A stretch of 64,000 nucleotides of DNA from Paenibacillus eucommiae (GTDB lineage: Bacteria; Bacillota; Bacilli; Paenibacillales; NBRC-103111), in NCBI RefSeq assembly GCF_017874215.1, contig NZ_JAGGLB010000032.1:57889-121888 (forward strand), read 5' to 3'. The notes beneath the pieces were generated by a model, which saw only the letters and a program-made list of their open reading frames with translations, had not been told where the DNA came from and ran no database searches. A program made the translations under genes and the position numbers. Numbering within the stretch: the first letter of the stretch is position 1; every line of letters starts with the position of its first letter. This document shows positions 17,374 through 26,149 of the stretch, in pieces.

Positions 17374-17470
17374 TTATAGACTTATTACCTAATTACTGTC
17401 TAATTACTTTAATCAGCGTATGCTTGCTAAGTAAGTTTTGCTAATGCAAAACTCATAGGAGGAATCATTT

Positions 17471-17944
17471 ATGCATGAGGCATCGTTTCACCTCATGAAA
17501 AAAGTGCCCATAGAGTGGCTTCAGGAACGAATTAGTTCGGTTAAGGAGCTGCGGCAAAATGAACTGGAAATGTATGAGGTTGCAAAAGATAACGTAACTG
17601 GGGAGCATTACCTTCATTATTCATATTTGCATCGTAATGTGGCGGGTACATTGGAGCCTGAAGTGTATCATCAGCTTTTGCCTTTGAAAAGCGATGATGT
17701 GCTAGGCCTTATTTTCGGAGAACAAGCTTATCTGTATCCAGAAAGCTGGAACGAACCTTTTCTTCGCGATGGTCCTGAGGGCTTTTTCATATGGTTCGAT
17801 CCTGATAATGATGAGGAGAGACTGCAGAACGAAGCGTTTGGAGCTAGTCTCACTGAAAAATTGTTGAAATTCAAGGCGGCAGGTTCTCTGGATGAAGCCG
17901 CAGTCAGAAAGCTGTTAGAGGAACTTGATCATAACGATAACTAA
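17471..17944 (+). CDS. Conserved hypothetical protein, 157 aa
   Basis: Acidic soluble protein, strongly expressed by its ribosome binding site (TAGGAGGAAT). It is rich in Glu, Leu and aromatic residues, with no cysteine pair, no membrane segment and no recognised domain. It has its own U-tailed terminator, so it is probably monocistronic. Function not recognised. Confidence 0.6.
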   Translation: MHEASFHLMKKVPIEWLQERISSVKELRQNELEMYEVAKDNVTGEHYLHYSYLHRNVAGTLEPEVYHQLLPLKSDDVLGLIFGEQAYLYPESWNEPFLRDGPEGFFIWFDPDNDEERLQNEAFGASLTEKLLKFKAAGSLDEAAVRKLLEELDHNDN

Positions 17945-17995
17945 AAAACAACCTGCGTTCGAATAGAATCTTGATTCGGCTGCAGGTTGTTTTTT
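17945..17995 (+). terminator. Intrinsic terminator
   Basis: AACAACCTGC and GCAGGTTGTT arms, 25-base inner region and a T6 tail directly after the stop codon of the 157-residue gene. Confidence 0.9.
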
Positions 17996-18114
17996 GCATA
18001 CCCCTGTAATGCATGGATCACGATTTCAGAGTTCAGCTATATGGTTTAAAAGTCAATATACAAGGCATACTAAGTTGCGGTAATTAATCAATTTTCAGGA
18101 GGAGTTACTAAGAA

Positions 18115-18300
18115 ATGATTAAACAATATTTTGCTGAGGTAAAGCTTCAAGAAAATGATTCTTTGAGTGAAGTACTTGAAGATCTGGTAGATGAAGCAGA
18201 AAATCAATACAGCACACCTTTTGTCGAGGTTTCCCAAGTGATCCAGCGAAGCGCTGATTTATACACTGTTATATTAAATTTAGACTTTTCCGGGGAATAG
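18115..18300 (+). CDS. Small acidic hypothetical protein, 61 aa
   Basis: Short acidic protein with an N-terminal strand and a DSLSEVLEDLVDEAEN helix. CAGGAGGAG before the ATG is a strong translation signal. It is followed by an imperfect terminator hairpin (18331-18363) and then repeat copy B. No function recognised. Confidence 0.55.
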   Translation: MIKQYFAEVKLQENDSLSEVLEDLVDEAENQYSTPFVEVSQVIQRSADLYTVILNLDFSGE

Positions 18301-18330
18301 TAAAGAAAGTAGGAAAAATTCGATATCCGT

Positions 18331-18363
18331 AAGGCTGATCGTATAGTATCGGTCAGTCCTTTT
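18331..18363 (+). terminator. Terminator-like hairpin at outer edge of repeat copy B
   Basis: Imperfect stem, AAGGCTGATC against GGTCAGTCCTT, then TTTT. The T-run joins directly to the first conserved bases (TTGAGCGTG) of the repeat element, so the element border sits exactly at the terminator. Confidence 0.6.
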
Positions 18364-18777
18364 GAGCGTGACAGCTGGTTCTCTTAACGATGATTTTCAT
18401 CGTTAAAGTAAGGAGGTGGGGAGGACCCGGTGCTTTTAACGATGAAAAACATCGTTAAAGTAGCAGGTCCTTCTCAGCTGCGTGCTCTTCATTCCTAGCG
18501 CTGCGCCCGCTAGGAAATCTCCTCTAACCAAGAGAAAAACCCTTGCGGGCAGTCCGTTTGAGCCTGTTGTTCGTATTCGTGCGATTGAAGCTAAAGGGAA
18601 TGGCTGTGGGAGGAAGAGCGGAAGCGTCCGCCTTTAAAGATTTGTTCCTACCTCTTCATCGATACCATTCAAGGGAACAAATCTTTAACAGCGGCTGGAG
18701 CCCACAGCCATTACCTCCGCAACGCACCCAAGTCCCGAACACGCAAAAATCAATGGACGCCGCAAGGCGTTTTTCGT
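18360..18777 (+). repeat. Structured dispersed element, copy B
   Basis: It has two short palindromes, 18384-18406 (loop ATTTT) and 18435-18459 (A5 loop), then a linker, the 120-bp nested hairpin (18596-18715; outer arms GGGAATGGCTGTGGG and CCCACAGCCATTACC) and a clean terminator-like end, 18755-18774 (stem GACGCC/GGCGTT with a GCAA-type loop and T5). Compared with C and D it lacks the two outermost palindromes. It lies between two co-oriented genes and fills the 590-base gap before purT together with the terminator. An open frame inside the hairpin is not conserved among copies and is not listed as a gene. Confidence 0.85.
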
Positions 18778-18890
18778 ATGATCAGTTGTAATCTATCTTT
18801 TAAACGGGAAATCATTTAAAATAGTACAAGTAAAATATTGCTTATCTTAGCTTTACTTTGATGTTCGACTTTTAAGGAGGAACTTTAAAC

Positions 18891-20078
18891 ATGTACGGAC
18901 CACCCCTCTCACCAAATGCAAAAAAAATAATGCTGCTTGGTTCTGGTGAATTAGGCAAAGAGGTTATACTGGAGGCTCAGAGACTGGGAATCGAAACGAT
19001 TGCAGTTGATCGCTATGATAATGCGCCAGCGATGCAGGTCGCCCATCATTCCTATTTTATCGATATGCTTGATGCGGAGCAGCTGAAAAGCTTGATTTTG
19101 CAGGTGAAACCGGATCTGATTGTTCCGGAAATCGAAGCGATTGCCACGCAGGCTTTAGTCGAGCTGGAAGAAGAAGGGTTCAGGGTCATTCCTACTGCCA
19201 GGGCTTCCAGGCTGACTATGGATAGAGAAGGGATAAGGCGGCTGGCTTCGGAGACATTAAAGCTAAGAACAGCTGCCTACGCTTTTGCGGATAGCTTGGA
19301 AGAGTTGAAGCAAGCTGTGGCGGGCATTGGCACTCCTTGTGTAATCAAACCAATTATGAGCTCCTCTGGTAAGGGACAGAGCGTTTGCCGAACTCCGGAT
19401 GATGTCGAGCAATGCTGGACCACCGCTATGGAAGGTGGCCGCGCCAAACGTGCACGTGTGATCGTAGAAGAGTTTATCCGCTTTGAATCAGAGATTACGC
19501 TACTTACTATTCGTTCCGTATCCGGCACGAGCTATTGTGAACCGATAGGGCATATTCAAAAGGATGGCGATTACATAGAGTCCTGGCAGCCGCATGGAAT
19601 GAGCGAAGGACAAATAGAAGAAGCACAGCATATTGCAAGGACGATTACAGAGGCGTTAGGTGGCTATGGCATTTATGGTGTCGAGCTGTTTCTTACGCAG
19701 GAAGGCGTATATTTCAGTGAAGTTTCACCACGCCCTCATGATACGGGAATGGTAACGATGGTTACCCAGGATTTATCTGAATTTGCCCTGCATGCAAGGG
19801 CTATACTAGGATTGCCAATTCCTGCGATACGTTTGCTGACTCCTGGTGCAAGCTATACGTTAAAAGCGACGGAAGACCGGGACAATTATACAATTGGGGG
19901 ACTTGAAGAAGCCTTGGCTGTGCCATTTACTCAAGTACGTGTTTTCGGTAAACCTGTAACGAAGAAAGGCCGCAGAATGGCCGTAGCCCTCAGCAGCGCA
20001 GATACGGTTGAAGAAGCCAGACAGCGGGCTAAACAAGCGGCAGAGGCATTAACATTAAGTTATGACAACGAACAGTGA
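18891..20078 (+). CDS. purT: Formate-dependent phosphoribosylglycinamide formyltransferase
   Basis: ATP-grasp enzyme that uses formate and ATP to formylate GAR in purine synthesis, a folate-free alternative to PurN. The 395-residue length matches PurT. Visible features: the N-terminal nucleotide-binding segment IMLLGSGELGKEV, the conserved EIEAIAT, the ATP-grasp loop PIMSSSGKGQS, and the metal/ATP region GVELFLTQEGVYFSEVSPRP followed by HDTG. TAAGGAGGAAC precedes ATG. It is separate from any visible pur operon and partly overlaps the next gene's start. Confidence 0.95.
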   Translation: MYGPPLSPNAKKIMLLGSGELGKEVILEAQRLGIETIAVDRYDNAPAMQVAHHSYFIDMLDAEQLKSLILQVKPDLIVPEIEAIATQALVELEEEGFRVIPTARASRLTMDREGIRRLASETLKLRTAAYAFADSLEELKQAVAGIGTPCVIKPIMSSSGKGQSVCRTPDDVEQCWTTAMEGGRAKRARVIVEEFIRFESEITLLTIRSVSGTSYCEPIGHIQKDGDYIESWQPHGMSEGQIEEAQHIARTITEALGGYGIYGVELFLTQEGVYFSEVSPRPHDTGMVTMVTQDLSEFALHARAILGLPIPAIRLLTPGASYTLKATEDRDNYTIGGLEEALAVPFTQVRVFGKPVTKKGRRMAVALSSADTVEEARQRAKQAAEALTLSYDNEQ

Positions 20079-20089
20079 GGGAAGAAACA

Positions 20090-20566
20090 TTGGACGCCAA
20101 ACCAGCACGACTTTCCAGAACCATTTTAACGGAAATTATATTTCCATCGGATACTAATTATCACGGTACTTTGTTCGGCGGCAGAGTGATGCAATTCATT
20201 GATAAGGTTGCGACTATTGCCAGTATGCGTCATTCCCGTAAAGCCGTAGTAACGGCTTCTAGCGATAGCTTGGATTTCCTGGCACCGGTGAAGCTCGGCG
20301 AGGCGATTCAGCTTGAGGCCTTTGTCACGTGGACGCATCGAAGCTCCATGGAGGTATTCGTCAAAGTAGAATCAGAAAATTTATTTACGGGTGAAAAGAA
20401 AATGACAGCTACATCCTATTTAACCTTCGTTGCTCTTGATGAGCACGGGCAGCCGTCGCCAGTACCGCTGGTTATTCCGGAGACGGAAGAGGAACGGAGA
20501 TTATTTGAAACGGCTGAGGCAAGGTACGAAGCCAGAAAACAGCGGAAGGCGGATCGCAAGCTTTAG
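20090..20566 (+). CDS. Acyl-CoA thioesterase (hotdog fold, YkhA-like)
   Basis: About 158 residues with the hotdog thioesterase pattern: NYHGTLFGGRVMQFIDKVA in the central helix region, an Asp/Glu-bearing active site typical of BFIT/YkhA-type acyl-CoA hydrolases, then DFLAPVKLGE and the beta-sheet core. TTG 20090 is preferred because GAGGGAAG lies before it; GTG 20075 overlaps the purT stop and has no binding site. It should release CoA from fatty acyl-CoA. The coupling to purT appears to be only translational. Confidence 0.85.
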   Translation: MDAKPARLSRTILTEIIFPSDTNYHGTLFGGRVMQFIDKVATIASMRHSRKAVVTASSDSLDFLAPVKLGEAIQLEAFVTWTHRSSMEVFVKVESENLFTGEKKMTATSYLTFVALDEHGQPSPVPLVIPETEEERRLFETAEARYEARKQRKADRKL

Positions 20567-20592
20567 CGGTCCGAGTATTCTGCTCATAAAAG

Positions 20593-20635
20593 AAAGAAAG
20601 CCGCTTTTCCTTTAAGGAATCAGCGGTTTTTCTTT
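20593..20635 (+). terminator. Intrinsic terminator after thioesterase gene
   Basis: AAGCCGCT/AGCGGTTT stem with internal TTCC/GGAA pairing and a TTTTTCTTT tail. Confidence 0.85.
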
Positions 20636-20671
20636 GTGAAAATGATGTTTAACAAAATTTTGAAATTCTCA

Positions 20672-20703
20672 TTGACACTAAGTAAGAGCGGTGCTAATAT
20701 AAT
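20672..20703 (+). promoter_or_regulatory. Sigma-A-type promoter of the sulfate transporter operon
   Basis: Perfect -35 TTGACA at 20672-20677 and, 17 bases later, TAATAT at 20695-20700 (an overlapping TATAAT lies at 20698-20703). The predicted start of transcription is within or just before the inverted repeat at 20707-20745. Confidence 0.75.
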
Positions 20704-20706
20704 GTT

Positions 20707-20745
20707 TATAAATAATTCTTAGTAATCTTATCGGAATTATTTATA
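20707..20745 (+). promoter_or_regulatory. Candidate operator: 12-bp perfect inverted repeat
   Basis: TATAAATAATTC (20707-20718) and its exact complement GAATTATTTATA (20734-20745) flank a 15-base spacer just downstream of the -10 box. A repressor bound here would block initiation. The GGAATTAT half recalls the cysteine-responsive CymR box of Bacillus, which controls sulfur uptake genes. The match is only suggestive, since the whole consensus could not be aligned. Confidence 0.55.
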
Positions 20746-20825
20746 CATTCTCCACCGGACCACCGGCGATGAATAAAGAATCCATTAATATACTGTATGC
20801 GTAAAAGATGAGAGGGGTTATTTTT

Positions 20826-21854
20826 ATGTTGAAAAGAACTAGTCTATTAGTATTGATCGTCATTACTTCATTAACTATTTTAACAGCCTGCGGATCGAAA
20901 AAGGAAGCAGCACAAAACATCGAATTTCTAAACGTATCCTATGATCCAACTCGCGAACTTTATGATAATTATAATAAAGCATTCGCTAAATATTGGCTAG
21001 ACAAAACCAAAGAAAATGTGACTTTCAAGCAATCCCACGGGGGTTCAGGCAAACAAGCAAGATCCGTTATTGACGGAATAGAAGCAGACGTTGTAACCTT
21101 GGCGCTGGCTTATGATATCGACTCCATTTCGGAGAAAGGGTTCTTAGGTGCTGATTGGCAGAAACAATTTAAAGATAACAGCACGCCTTATACGTCTACA
21201 ATCGTCTTTCTGGTTCGCAAAGGTAATGAAAAGGGCATCAAGGATTGGGATGACTTGGTTAAACCAGGCGTGCAAGTAATTACCCCTAATCCTAAAACCT
21301 CAGGAGGAGCACGTTGGAACTATGTTGCAGCTTGGGGATATGCACTTAAGAAAAACAATAACGATGAGGCCAAAGCTCAGGAATTTGTAGAAAAGCTTTT
21401 CAAGAACGTACCTGTTCTAGATTCTGGTGCTCGTGATGCAACTAATACTTTTGTACAGCGCGGCATTGGTGATGTGCTATTGGCTTGGGAGAATGAAGCT
21501 TACCTGTCAATTAAGGAATTTGGTGAAGACAAATACGAGATCGTATCTCCTTCCATAAGTGTCCTTGCAGAGCCTCCTGTTGCTGTAGTTGATAAAATAG
21601 TGGATAAGAAAGGCACAAGAAAAATAGCTGAAGCGTATCTTGAATATCTCTACTCTGAAGAAGGTCAGACCATTGCAGCAGAAAACTTCTACCGGCCGCG
21701 TCTGGAGTCAGTAGCGGAGAAATTTAAAGATAGATTCCAAAAAATTGAATTGTTTACGATCGATGATCCTGCCTTTGGCGGTTGGAAAAAAACACAGGAA
21801 ACTCATTTTGCGGATAAAGGCATTTTTGATCAAATCTACAAGCCATCCAAATAA
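20826..21854 (+). CDS. Sulfate/thiosulfate ABC transporter substrate-binding lipoprotein
   Basis: A 342-residue secreted lipoprotein with signal peptide and lipobox LTAC (Cys22). The mature part matches the CysP/Sbp fold: SYDPTREL-type start, then SHGGSGKQARSVIDG and a GARDATNTF segment. It captures sulfate or thiosulfate for the permeases encoded next. ATG 20826 is chosen over ATG 20808 because GAGAGGGG lies between them. The promoter and inverted repeat upstream suggest sulfur-responsive control. Confidence 0.9.
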   Translation: MLKRTSLLVLIVITSLTILTACGSKKEAAQNIEFLNVSYDPTRELYDNYNKAFAKYWLDKTKENVTFKQSHGGSGKQARSVIDGIEADVVTLALAYDIDSISEKGFLGADWQKQFKDNSTPYTSTIVFLVRKGNEKGIKDWDDLVKPGVQVITPNPKTSGGARWNYVAAWGYALKKNNNDEAKAQEFVEKLFKNVPVLDSGARDATNTFVQRGIGDVLLAWENEAYLSIKEFGEDKYEIVSPSISVLAEPPVAVVDKIVDKKGTRKIAEAYLEYLYSEEGQTIAAENFYRPRLESVAEKFKDRFQKIELFTIDDPAFGGWKKTQETHFADKGIFDQIYKPSK

Positions 21855-21949
21855 TAAGCAAGTGGTTCATCTCGTAGCAAAGATGCTGAGGCGTCAAAAG
21901 TCCGGCATCTTTGGTGCAACAACTTTATAAATCAAGGAGTCGTGTCCCT

Positions 21950-22786
21950 ATGGCAAAAGTTTGGAAAGAGCGCAGCATACTACCCGGCTTCGGGATCTCG
22001 CTTGGCTTTACGCTCTTATATCTGAGTATCCTGGTGTTGATTCCGATTATCGCCTTATTTGCCAAGACACTCGATTTGACATGGGCTCAGTTTTGGGAAA
22101 TTGCAACAGACGAACGTGTTGTAGCATCCTTGAAATTAAGCTTTGGTGCTTCCTTCATGGCTGCACTTGTCAATGCAGTATTTGGTTTTATTGTTGCTTG
22201 GGTGTTGGTGCGGTACAGGTTCCCAGGTAAAAAAATTCTGGACGCCTTAGTGGATATGCCATTTGCATTACCTACGGCTGTAGCAGGTATTGCTCTAACG
22301 ACACTTTATTCGGAAAATGGCTGGATGGGAAAAATATTGACTTCATGGGGCATCAAAGCAGCTTACTCGCCGCTAGGCATTGTTATCGCGCTGACTTTTA
22401 TCGGAATCCCTTTTGTAGTGAGGACCATTCAACCTGTTCTCGAGGAACTGGACAAAGAATATGAAGAAGCTGCCGTAAGTCTTGGAGCACACCGTTTCAA
22501 AACATTCATAAAAATTATTTTTCCTGAAGTGCTGCCAGCATTAATAACCGGTGCTACGCTGGCATTTGCCAGGGCTGTTGGTGAATATGGATCCGTTGTT
22601 TTTATATCCGGAAATATGCCTATGAAGACAGAAATTGCTCCGCTCTTGATTATGACTAAACTGGAACAATTCGATTACGCTGGCGCCACAGCGATCGCTG
22701 TAATTATGCTCGTTATATCCTTTGTTTTGCTTCTGCTTACCAATTATCTGCAATGGCGGATGAACCGCCGTCTGCAAGCAGAGTAG
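21950..22786 (+). CDS. cysT: Sulfate/thiosulfate ABC transporter permease CysT
   Basis: A 278-residue inner-membrane permease with about six helices. The ABC-permease EAA loop reads EYEEAAVSLGAHRFKTFIKI, and AVGEYGSVVFISGN is typical of CysT/CysU. Start ATG 21950 follows AAGGAGTCG; the longer open frame has no binding site. Works with the CysW-like partner and the ATPase. Confidence 0.92.
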   Translation: MAKVWKERSILPGFGISLGFTLLYLSILVLIPIIALFAKTLDLTWAQFWEIATDERVVASLKLSFGASFMAALVNAVFGFIVAWVLVRYRFPGKKILDALVDMPFALPTAVAGIALTTLYSENGWMGKILTSWGIKAAYSPLGIVIALTFIGIPFVVRTIQPVLEELDKEYEEAAVSLGAHRFKTFIKIIFPEVLPALITGATLAFARAVGEYGSVVFISGNMPMKTEIAPLLIMTKLEQFDYAGATAIAVIMLVISFVLLLLTNYLQWRMNRRLQAE

Positions 22787-22798
22787 GGGGGAATATAA

Positions 22799-23689
22799 AT
22801 GGCTGGTTATGTATCGACTAAGTTTGGCGCAAAGACAACTGAAAGACCTCAGCATATTTCGGAACCAAAAGCGGTGAAATGGGTGTTAATCACTGCTGCT
22901 GTATTATTTATGACACTTATTCTTATATTACCTATAATTCTTGTATTTGTTGAAGCGTTCCGTAAAGGAGCAGAGCTTTATTTGGCTTCCTTGAGAGAAC
23001 CAGATGCCGTTTCGGCAATATGGCTGACTCTCAAAACTGCTGCTATTGCCGTTCCGCTCAATGTAATTTTTGGTCTTACAGCTGCTTGGGCCATTACAAA
23101 ATTCAAGTTTCGCGGCAAAAATTTTCTAATTACACTGGTGGATCTGCCTTTTGCGATTTCTCCTGTAATTGCCGGATTGGTGTTCGTGCTCTTGTTTGGC
23201 GCTCAGGGCTGGTTCCCTTGGCTGCAAGAGAATGGCATAAAAATTATTTTTTCTCTGCCTGGCATTGTACTGGCAACGATATTTGTTACATTCCCCTTTG
23301 TAGCCAGAGAGCTCATTCCTCTCATGCAGGCTCAGGGTACACAAGAAGAAGAAGCCGCGGCGACTTTAGGTGCCAGGGGTTGGCGTATATTTTGGAAGGT
23401 AACCCTGCCTAACATTAAATGGGGCTTGCTCTATGGTGTTATTCTCTGTAATGCGCGAGCGATGGGGGAGTTCGGTGCTGTATCCGTCGTATCCGGACAT
23501 ATTCGTGGATCTACGAATACCATTCCGCTGCATATCCAGATCTTGTATAACGAATATCAATTTTCAGCGGCGTTTGCGGTTGCTTCCTTACTGGTTCTAC
23601 TTGCCGTGGTGACATTGATTGTCAAAACACTTGTCGAATGGAAGTTTAAACAGCATGGAAATCCAGCTCAAGTCGAAAGCGGGGAATAA
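22799..23689 (+). CDS. cysW: Sulfate/thiosulfate ABC transporter permease CysW
   Basis: A 296-residue permease paralogous to the previous gene, with the loop EEEAAATLGARGWRIFWKV and AMGEFGAVSVVSGHIRG, the CysW hallmark. GGGGGGAAT precedes the ATG, and it lies 12 bases after cysT. Forms the heterodimeric channel of the sulfate importer. Confidence 0.92.
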   Translation: MAGYVSTKFGAKTTERPQHISEPKAVKWVLITAAVLFMTLILILPIILVFVEAFRKGAELYLASLREPDAVSAIWLTLKTAAIAVPLNVIFGLTAAWAITKFKFRGKNFLITLVDLPFAISPVIAGLVFVLLFGAQGWFPWLQENGIKIIFSLPGIVLATIFVTFPFVARELIPLMQAQGTQEEEAAATLGARGWRIFWKVTLPNIKWGLLYGVILCNARAMGEFGAVSVVSGHIRGSTNTIPLHIQILYNEYQFSAAFAVASLLVLLAVVTLIVKTLVEWKFKQHGNPAQVESGE

Positions 23690-23693
23690 GAAT

Positions 23694-24752
23694 ATGCATA
23701 TTTCAGTAGAAAAATTAAGAAAAAGCTTTGGCTCATTTGAAGCGGCGAAGGATGTTAGCTTTGAGATCGAGAAGGGAAAACTGATTGGGTTTCTTGGACC
23801 GAGCGGCGGAGGTAAAACAACCATTTTGCGCATGTTGGCGGGATTGGAACAGCCGGATTCCGGAGATATATTTTTTCATGGAAAAAAAGTAAACGACCTA
23901 ACACCTCAAGATCGGCATATCGGCTTTGTATTTCAGAATTATGCACTTTTTAGGCATATGACCGTATATGAGAATATTGCTTTCGGTCTTAAAGTGAAAA
24001 AAAAGAGCAAGCAGGAAATTAAAAACCGTGTATCGGAGCTGTTGGAGCTGACAGGCTTGAAAGGGCTGGACAACCGCCTTCCCAATCAATTGTCAGGAGG
24101 ACAACGCCAGCGTGTTGCTTTCGCCAGAGCTTTGGCACCAGAGCCCCAGCTGCTGCTGCTCGATGAGCCGTTTGCCGCTATCGATGCCAAGGTTCGCAAG
24201 GAATTGCGCAGCTGGCTTCGGGAGATGATTAATCGCGTTGGTATTACGACGATCTTTGTTACCCACGATCAGGAGGAAGCCGTAGAAGTAGCCGATGAAA
24301 TTATGATCATCAATCAAGGACGCTTGGAGCAGAAAGGCTCCCCGTTTAATATTTATAAAAACCCGGAAACCCCTTTTGTTGCAGGATTTATTGGTGAATC
24401 CAACCGTCTTGACGATATCAAAGGCTTAAAGGGCTTTACCGACGGCTTGCAGAATGCCAAGGCTATTATTCGTCCAGAGTTTATCGATATTGGGCTTGAG
24501 AAAGAAATTTCTTATCGTTCTGCTGCTGAAGAGGGCACGGTTCGCAACGTCTTCTTCAGGGGAACCAACTGGCAAATTGAAGTTCAGGTGGGACCTTACA
24601 AATTATTCGGATACCGCTCCTTGGAACAAGAGACGCTCAAGCCGGGAGACCGTGTATGTATATTGATTCATCGAATTTATGAATATAATGGGGAGAATGC
24701 GCTAATATTGGAGAATAAACTCAAATATGATCCCTTGCCTGTGCATATTTAA
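23694..24752 (+). CDS. cysA: Sulfate/thiosulfate import ATP-binding protein
   Basis: A 352-residue ABC ATPase: Walker A GPSGGGKTT (about 35), Q-loop region FVFQNYALF, signature LSGGQRQRVAFARAL (about 135) and Walker B LLLLDEPFAAID (about 155), then a C-terminal TOBE-like domain. It energises the sulfate/thiosulfate importer. The long open frame extends into cysW, so ATG 23694, just after the cysW stop, is chosen. The signature and length are those of CysA. Confidence 0.93.
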   Translation: MHISVEKLRKSFGSFEAAKDVSFEIEKGKLIGFLGPSGGGKTTILRMLAGLEQPDSGDIFFHGKKVNDLTPQDRHIGFVFQNYALFRHMTVYENIAFGLKVKKKSKQEIKNRVSELLELTGLKGLDNRLPNQLSGGQRQRVAFARALAPEPQLLLLDEPFAAIDAKVRKELRSWLREMINRVGITTIFVTHDQEEAVEVADEIMIINQGRLEQKGSPFNIYKNPETPFVAGFIGESNRLDDIKGLKGFTDGLQNAKAIIRPEFIDIGLEKEISYRSAAEEGTVRNVFFRGTNWQIEVQVGPYKLFGYRSLEQETLKPGDRVCILIHRIYEYNGENALILENKLKYDPLPVHI

Positions 24753-24773
24753 TTAAGAAAGGAAGACTGTCCT

Positions 24774-25601
24774 ATGGAGCATCACATCACGATTCCAAGC
24801 GAGGAAGCTGAATTGGCGGCAACCCTCCACTATCCTACTAACAATAAAGCGGGTGCTCCTGGATGTGAGCGCTGGCCGCTAATTCTCATCTGTCATGGCT
24901 TTATCGGCTCCAGAGTTGGAGTAGATCGCCTGTTTGTCAAAGCCGCCAGGGAATTCAGCGCTCAGGGCTTCCTGGTCCTTAGATTCGATTATGGCGGCTG
25001 CGGCGAGAGCACGGGGGATTATGGTGCTGGCGGAATAGATATTATGATCGAACAGACCAGAAGGGTTATCGATTATGCATTAAGTATGGACTGTGTAGAC
25101 CTGAGTAGGGTGATATTGCTGGGGCACAGCCTGGGAGGCGCAACGGCCCTCCTGACTGCTGCGAAGGACCATCGTGTAAAGACACTTGTTCTATGGTCTG
25201 CGGTAGCCTATCCGCATAATGATATCGTAAGAATAGTGGGAAAAAGCGAATATGAGAAGCTTGAGCCTGGTGGAGCAATCGACCACTTTGGCTACTCACT
25301 TACTACCCGCTTCTTCGAATCTATGTCTTTGAATCAGCCTTATGAACAGCTCCGCAAATTTAAAGGCGATGTATTCATTGCACACGGAACAGCGGATGAG
25401 ATCGTTCCCGTCGACTATGCACCCTTGTATCAGAAGTTGTTTTGGCTGCGCCAAGAGGGACAATGTGACCTGGAGCTTATATTTAAGGCGGATCATACCT
25501 TTTCTTCTCAATCAACACAAGAGGAGCTATTTACTAAAACACACGAATGGTTATCGTTTATCCATAAACGCAAAAAAGACTGGAATGACTGGACCATATA
25601 A
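24774..25601 (+). CDS. Alpha/beta hydrolase
   Basis: A 275-residue serine hydrolase. The nucleophile elbow is GHSLGG (Ser119), the Asp is probably in HGTADEIVP and the His in KADHTFSS. HGFIGSRVGVD holds the oxyanion-hole region. Like the 2-hydroxymuconate-semialdehyde or feruloyl-esterase-like group, but the substrate is not predictable. It starts 21 bases after cysA with GAAAGGAAG upstream, so it probably belongs to the sulfur operon. Confidence 0.8.
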   Translation: MEHHITIPSEEAELAATLHYPTNNKAGAPGCERWPLILICHGFIGSRVGVDRLFVKAAREFSAQGFLVLRFDYGGCGESTGDYGAGGIDIMIEQTRRVIDYALSMDCVDLSRVILLGHSLGGATALLTAAKDHRVKTLVLWSAVAYPHNDIVRIVGKSEYEKLEPGGAIDHFGYSLTTRFFESMSLNQPYEQLRKFKGDVFIAHGTADEIVPVDYAPLYQKLFWLRQEGQCDLELIFKADHTFSSQSTQEELFTKTHEWLSFIHKRKKDWNDWTI

Positions 25602-25637
25602 ATGTAAGTTAAAACAGGATCATATGGAGGGATGACA

Positions 25638-25871
25638 ATGGCTAAGCCGCTAGAGCTTGATGATGTGTGGGTGGAACGAATTAAATACATTTTAAACGGG
25701 CTGGAATATGGGACCGTACAAATCGTCGTCCATGATGGGAAAATAGCCCAAATCGACCGTACGGAAAGAAAAAGGTTTGACAGCACGGCACAGCCGGTTA
25801 AAGCAGCGCAAAAAACACCAAAGCATGATCCAAATGCTTTACTGACTTTGCCCAAAAAAAATCAAGGATAG
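25638..25871 (+). CDS. yezD: YezD-like DUF2292 protein
   Basis: A 77-residue protein with the YezD/DUF2292 pattern: RIKYILNGLEYGTVQIVVHDG, a metal- or nucleotide-independent small beta-rich fold, plus a Lys/Pro-rich tail longer than usual. DUF2292 genes often sit near cysteine and sulfate genes, which fits the operon here. ATG 25638 is favoured because GGAGGG ends directly at the earlier ATG 25632. The operon's terminator follows at 25903. Confidence 0.78.
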   Translation: MAKPLELDDVWVERIKYILNGLEYGTVQIVVHDGKIAQIDRTERKRFDSTAQPVKAAQKTPKHDPNALLTLPKKNQG

Positions 25872-25902
25872 ACGTAATTTTGAGTTAGAGGCCAAAAAGT
25901 TA

Positions 25903-25952
25903 AAAACTGTTTTTCCATGCTGAATTTGCGGTTTGGGGAAACGGTTTTTTTT
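25903..25952 (+). terminator. Terminator of the sulfur operon
   Basis: Imperfect stem AAAACTGTTTTTCC against GGGGAAACGGTTTT, ending in a T8 run. Confidence 0.8.
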
Positions 25953-26149
25953 CTTGAACTTACTGGAGAGCATAAGCTTTTTGGTGGAAACCAGGAGTGA
26001 GTAGGCTCATTGATGTGGTGCAGTTTAACAGAGGTAAAGGGTGGAGAAAATCCAGATTTTCATTGGCATCACGATCCCTCCATTCAGGAACCAAACCCTC
26101 ATTGTCTGTTGGTGCTGAACGTTATACAATTAAGGCAAAGGAGGCGCGA

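Noticed and set aside
20640..20825. S-box or other riboswitch ahead of the sulfate operon
   Set aside because: The stretch is too short and lacks SAM-riboswitch core motifs; a promoter plus inverted repeat explains it better.
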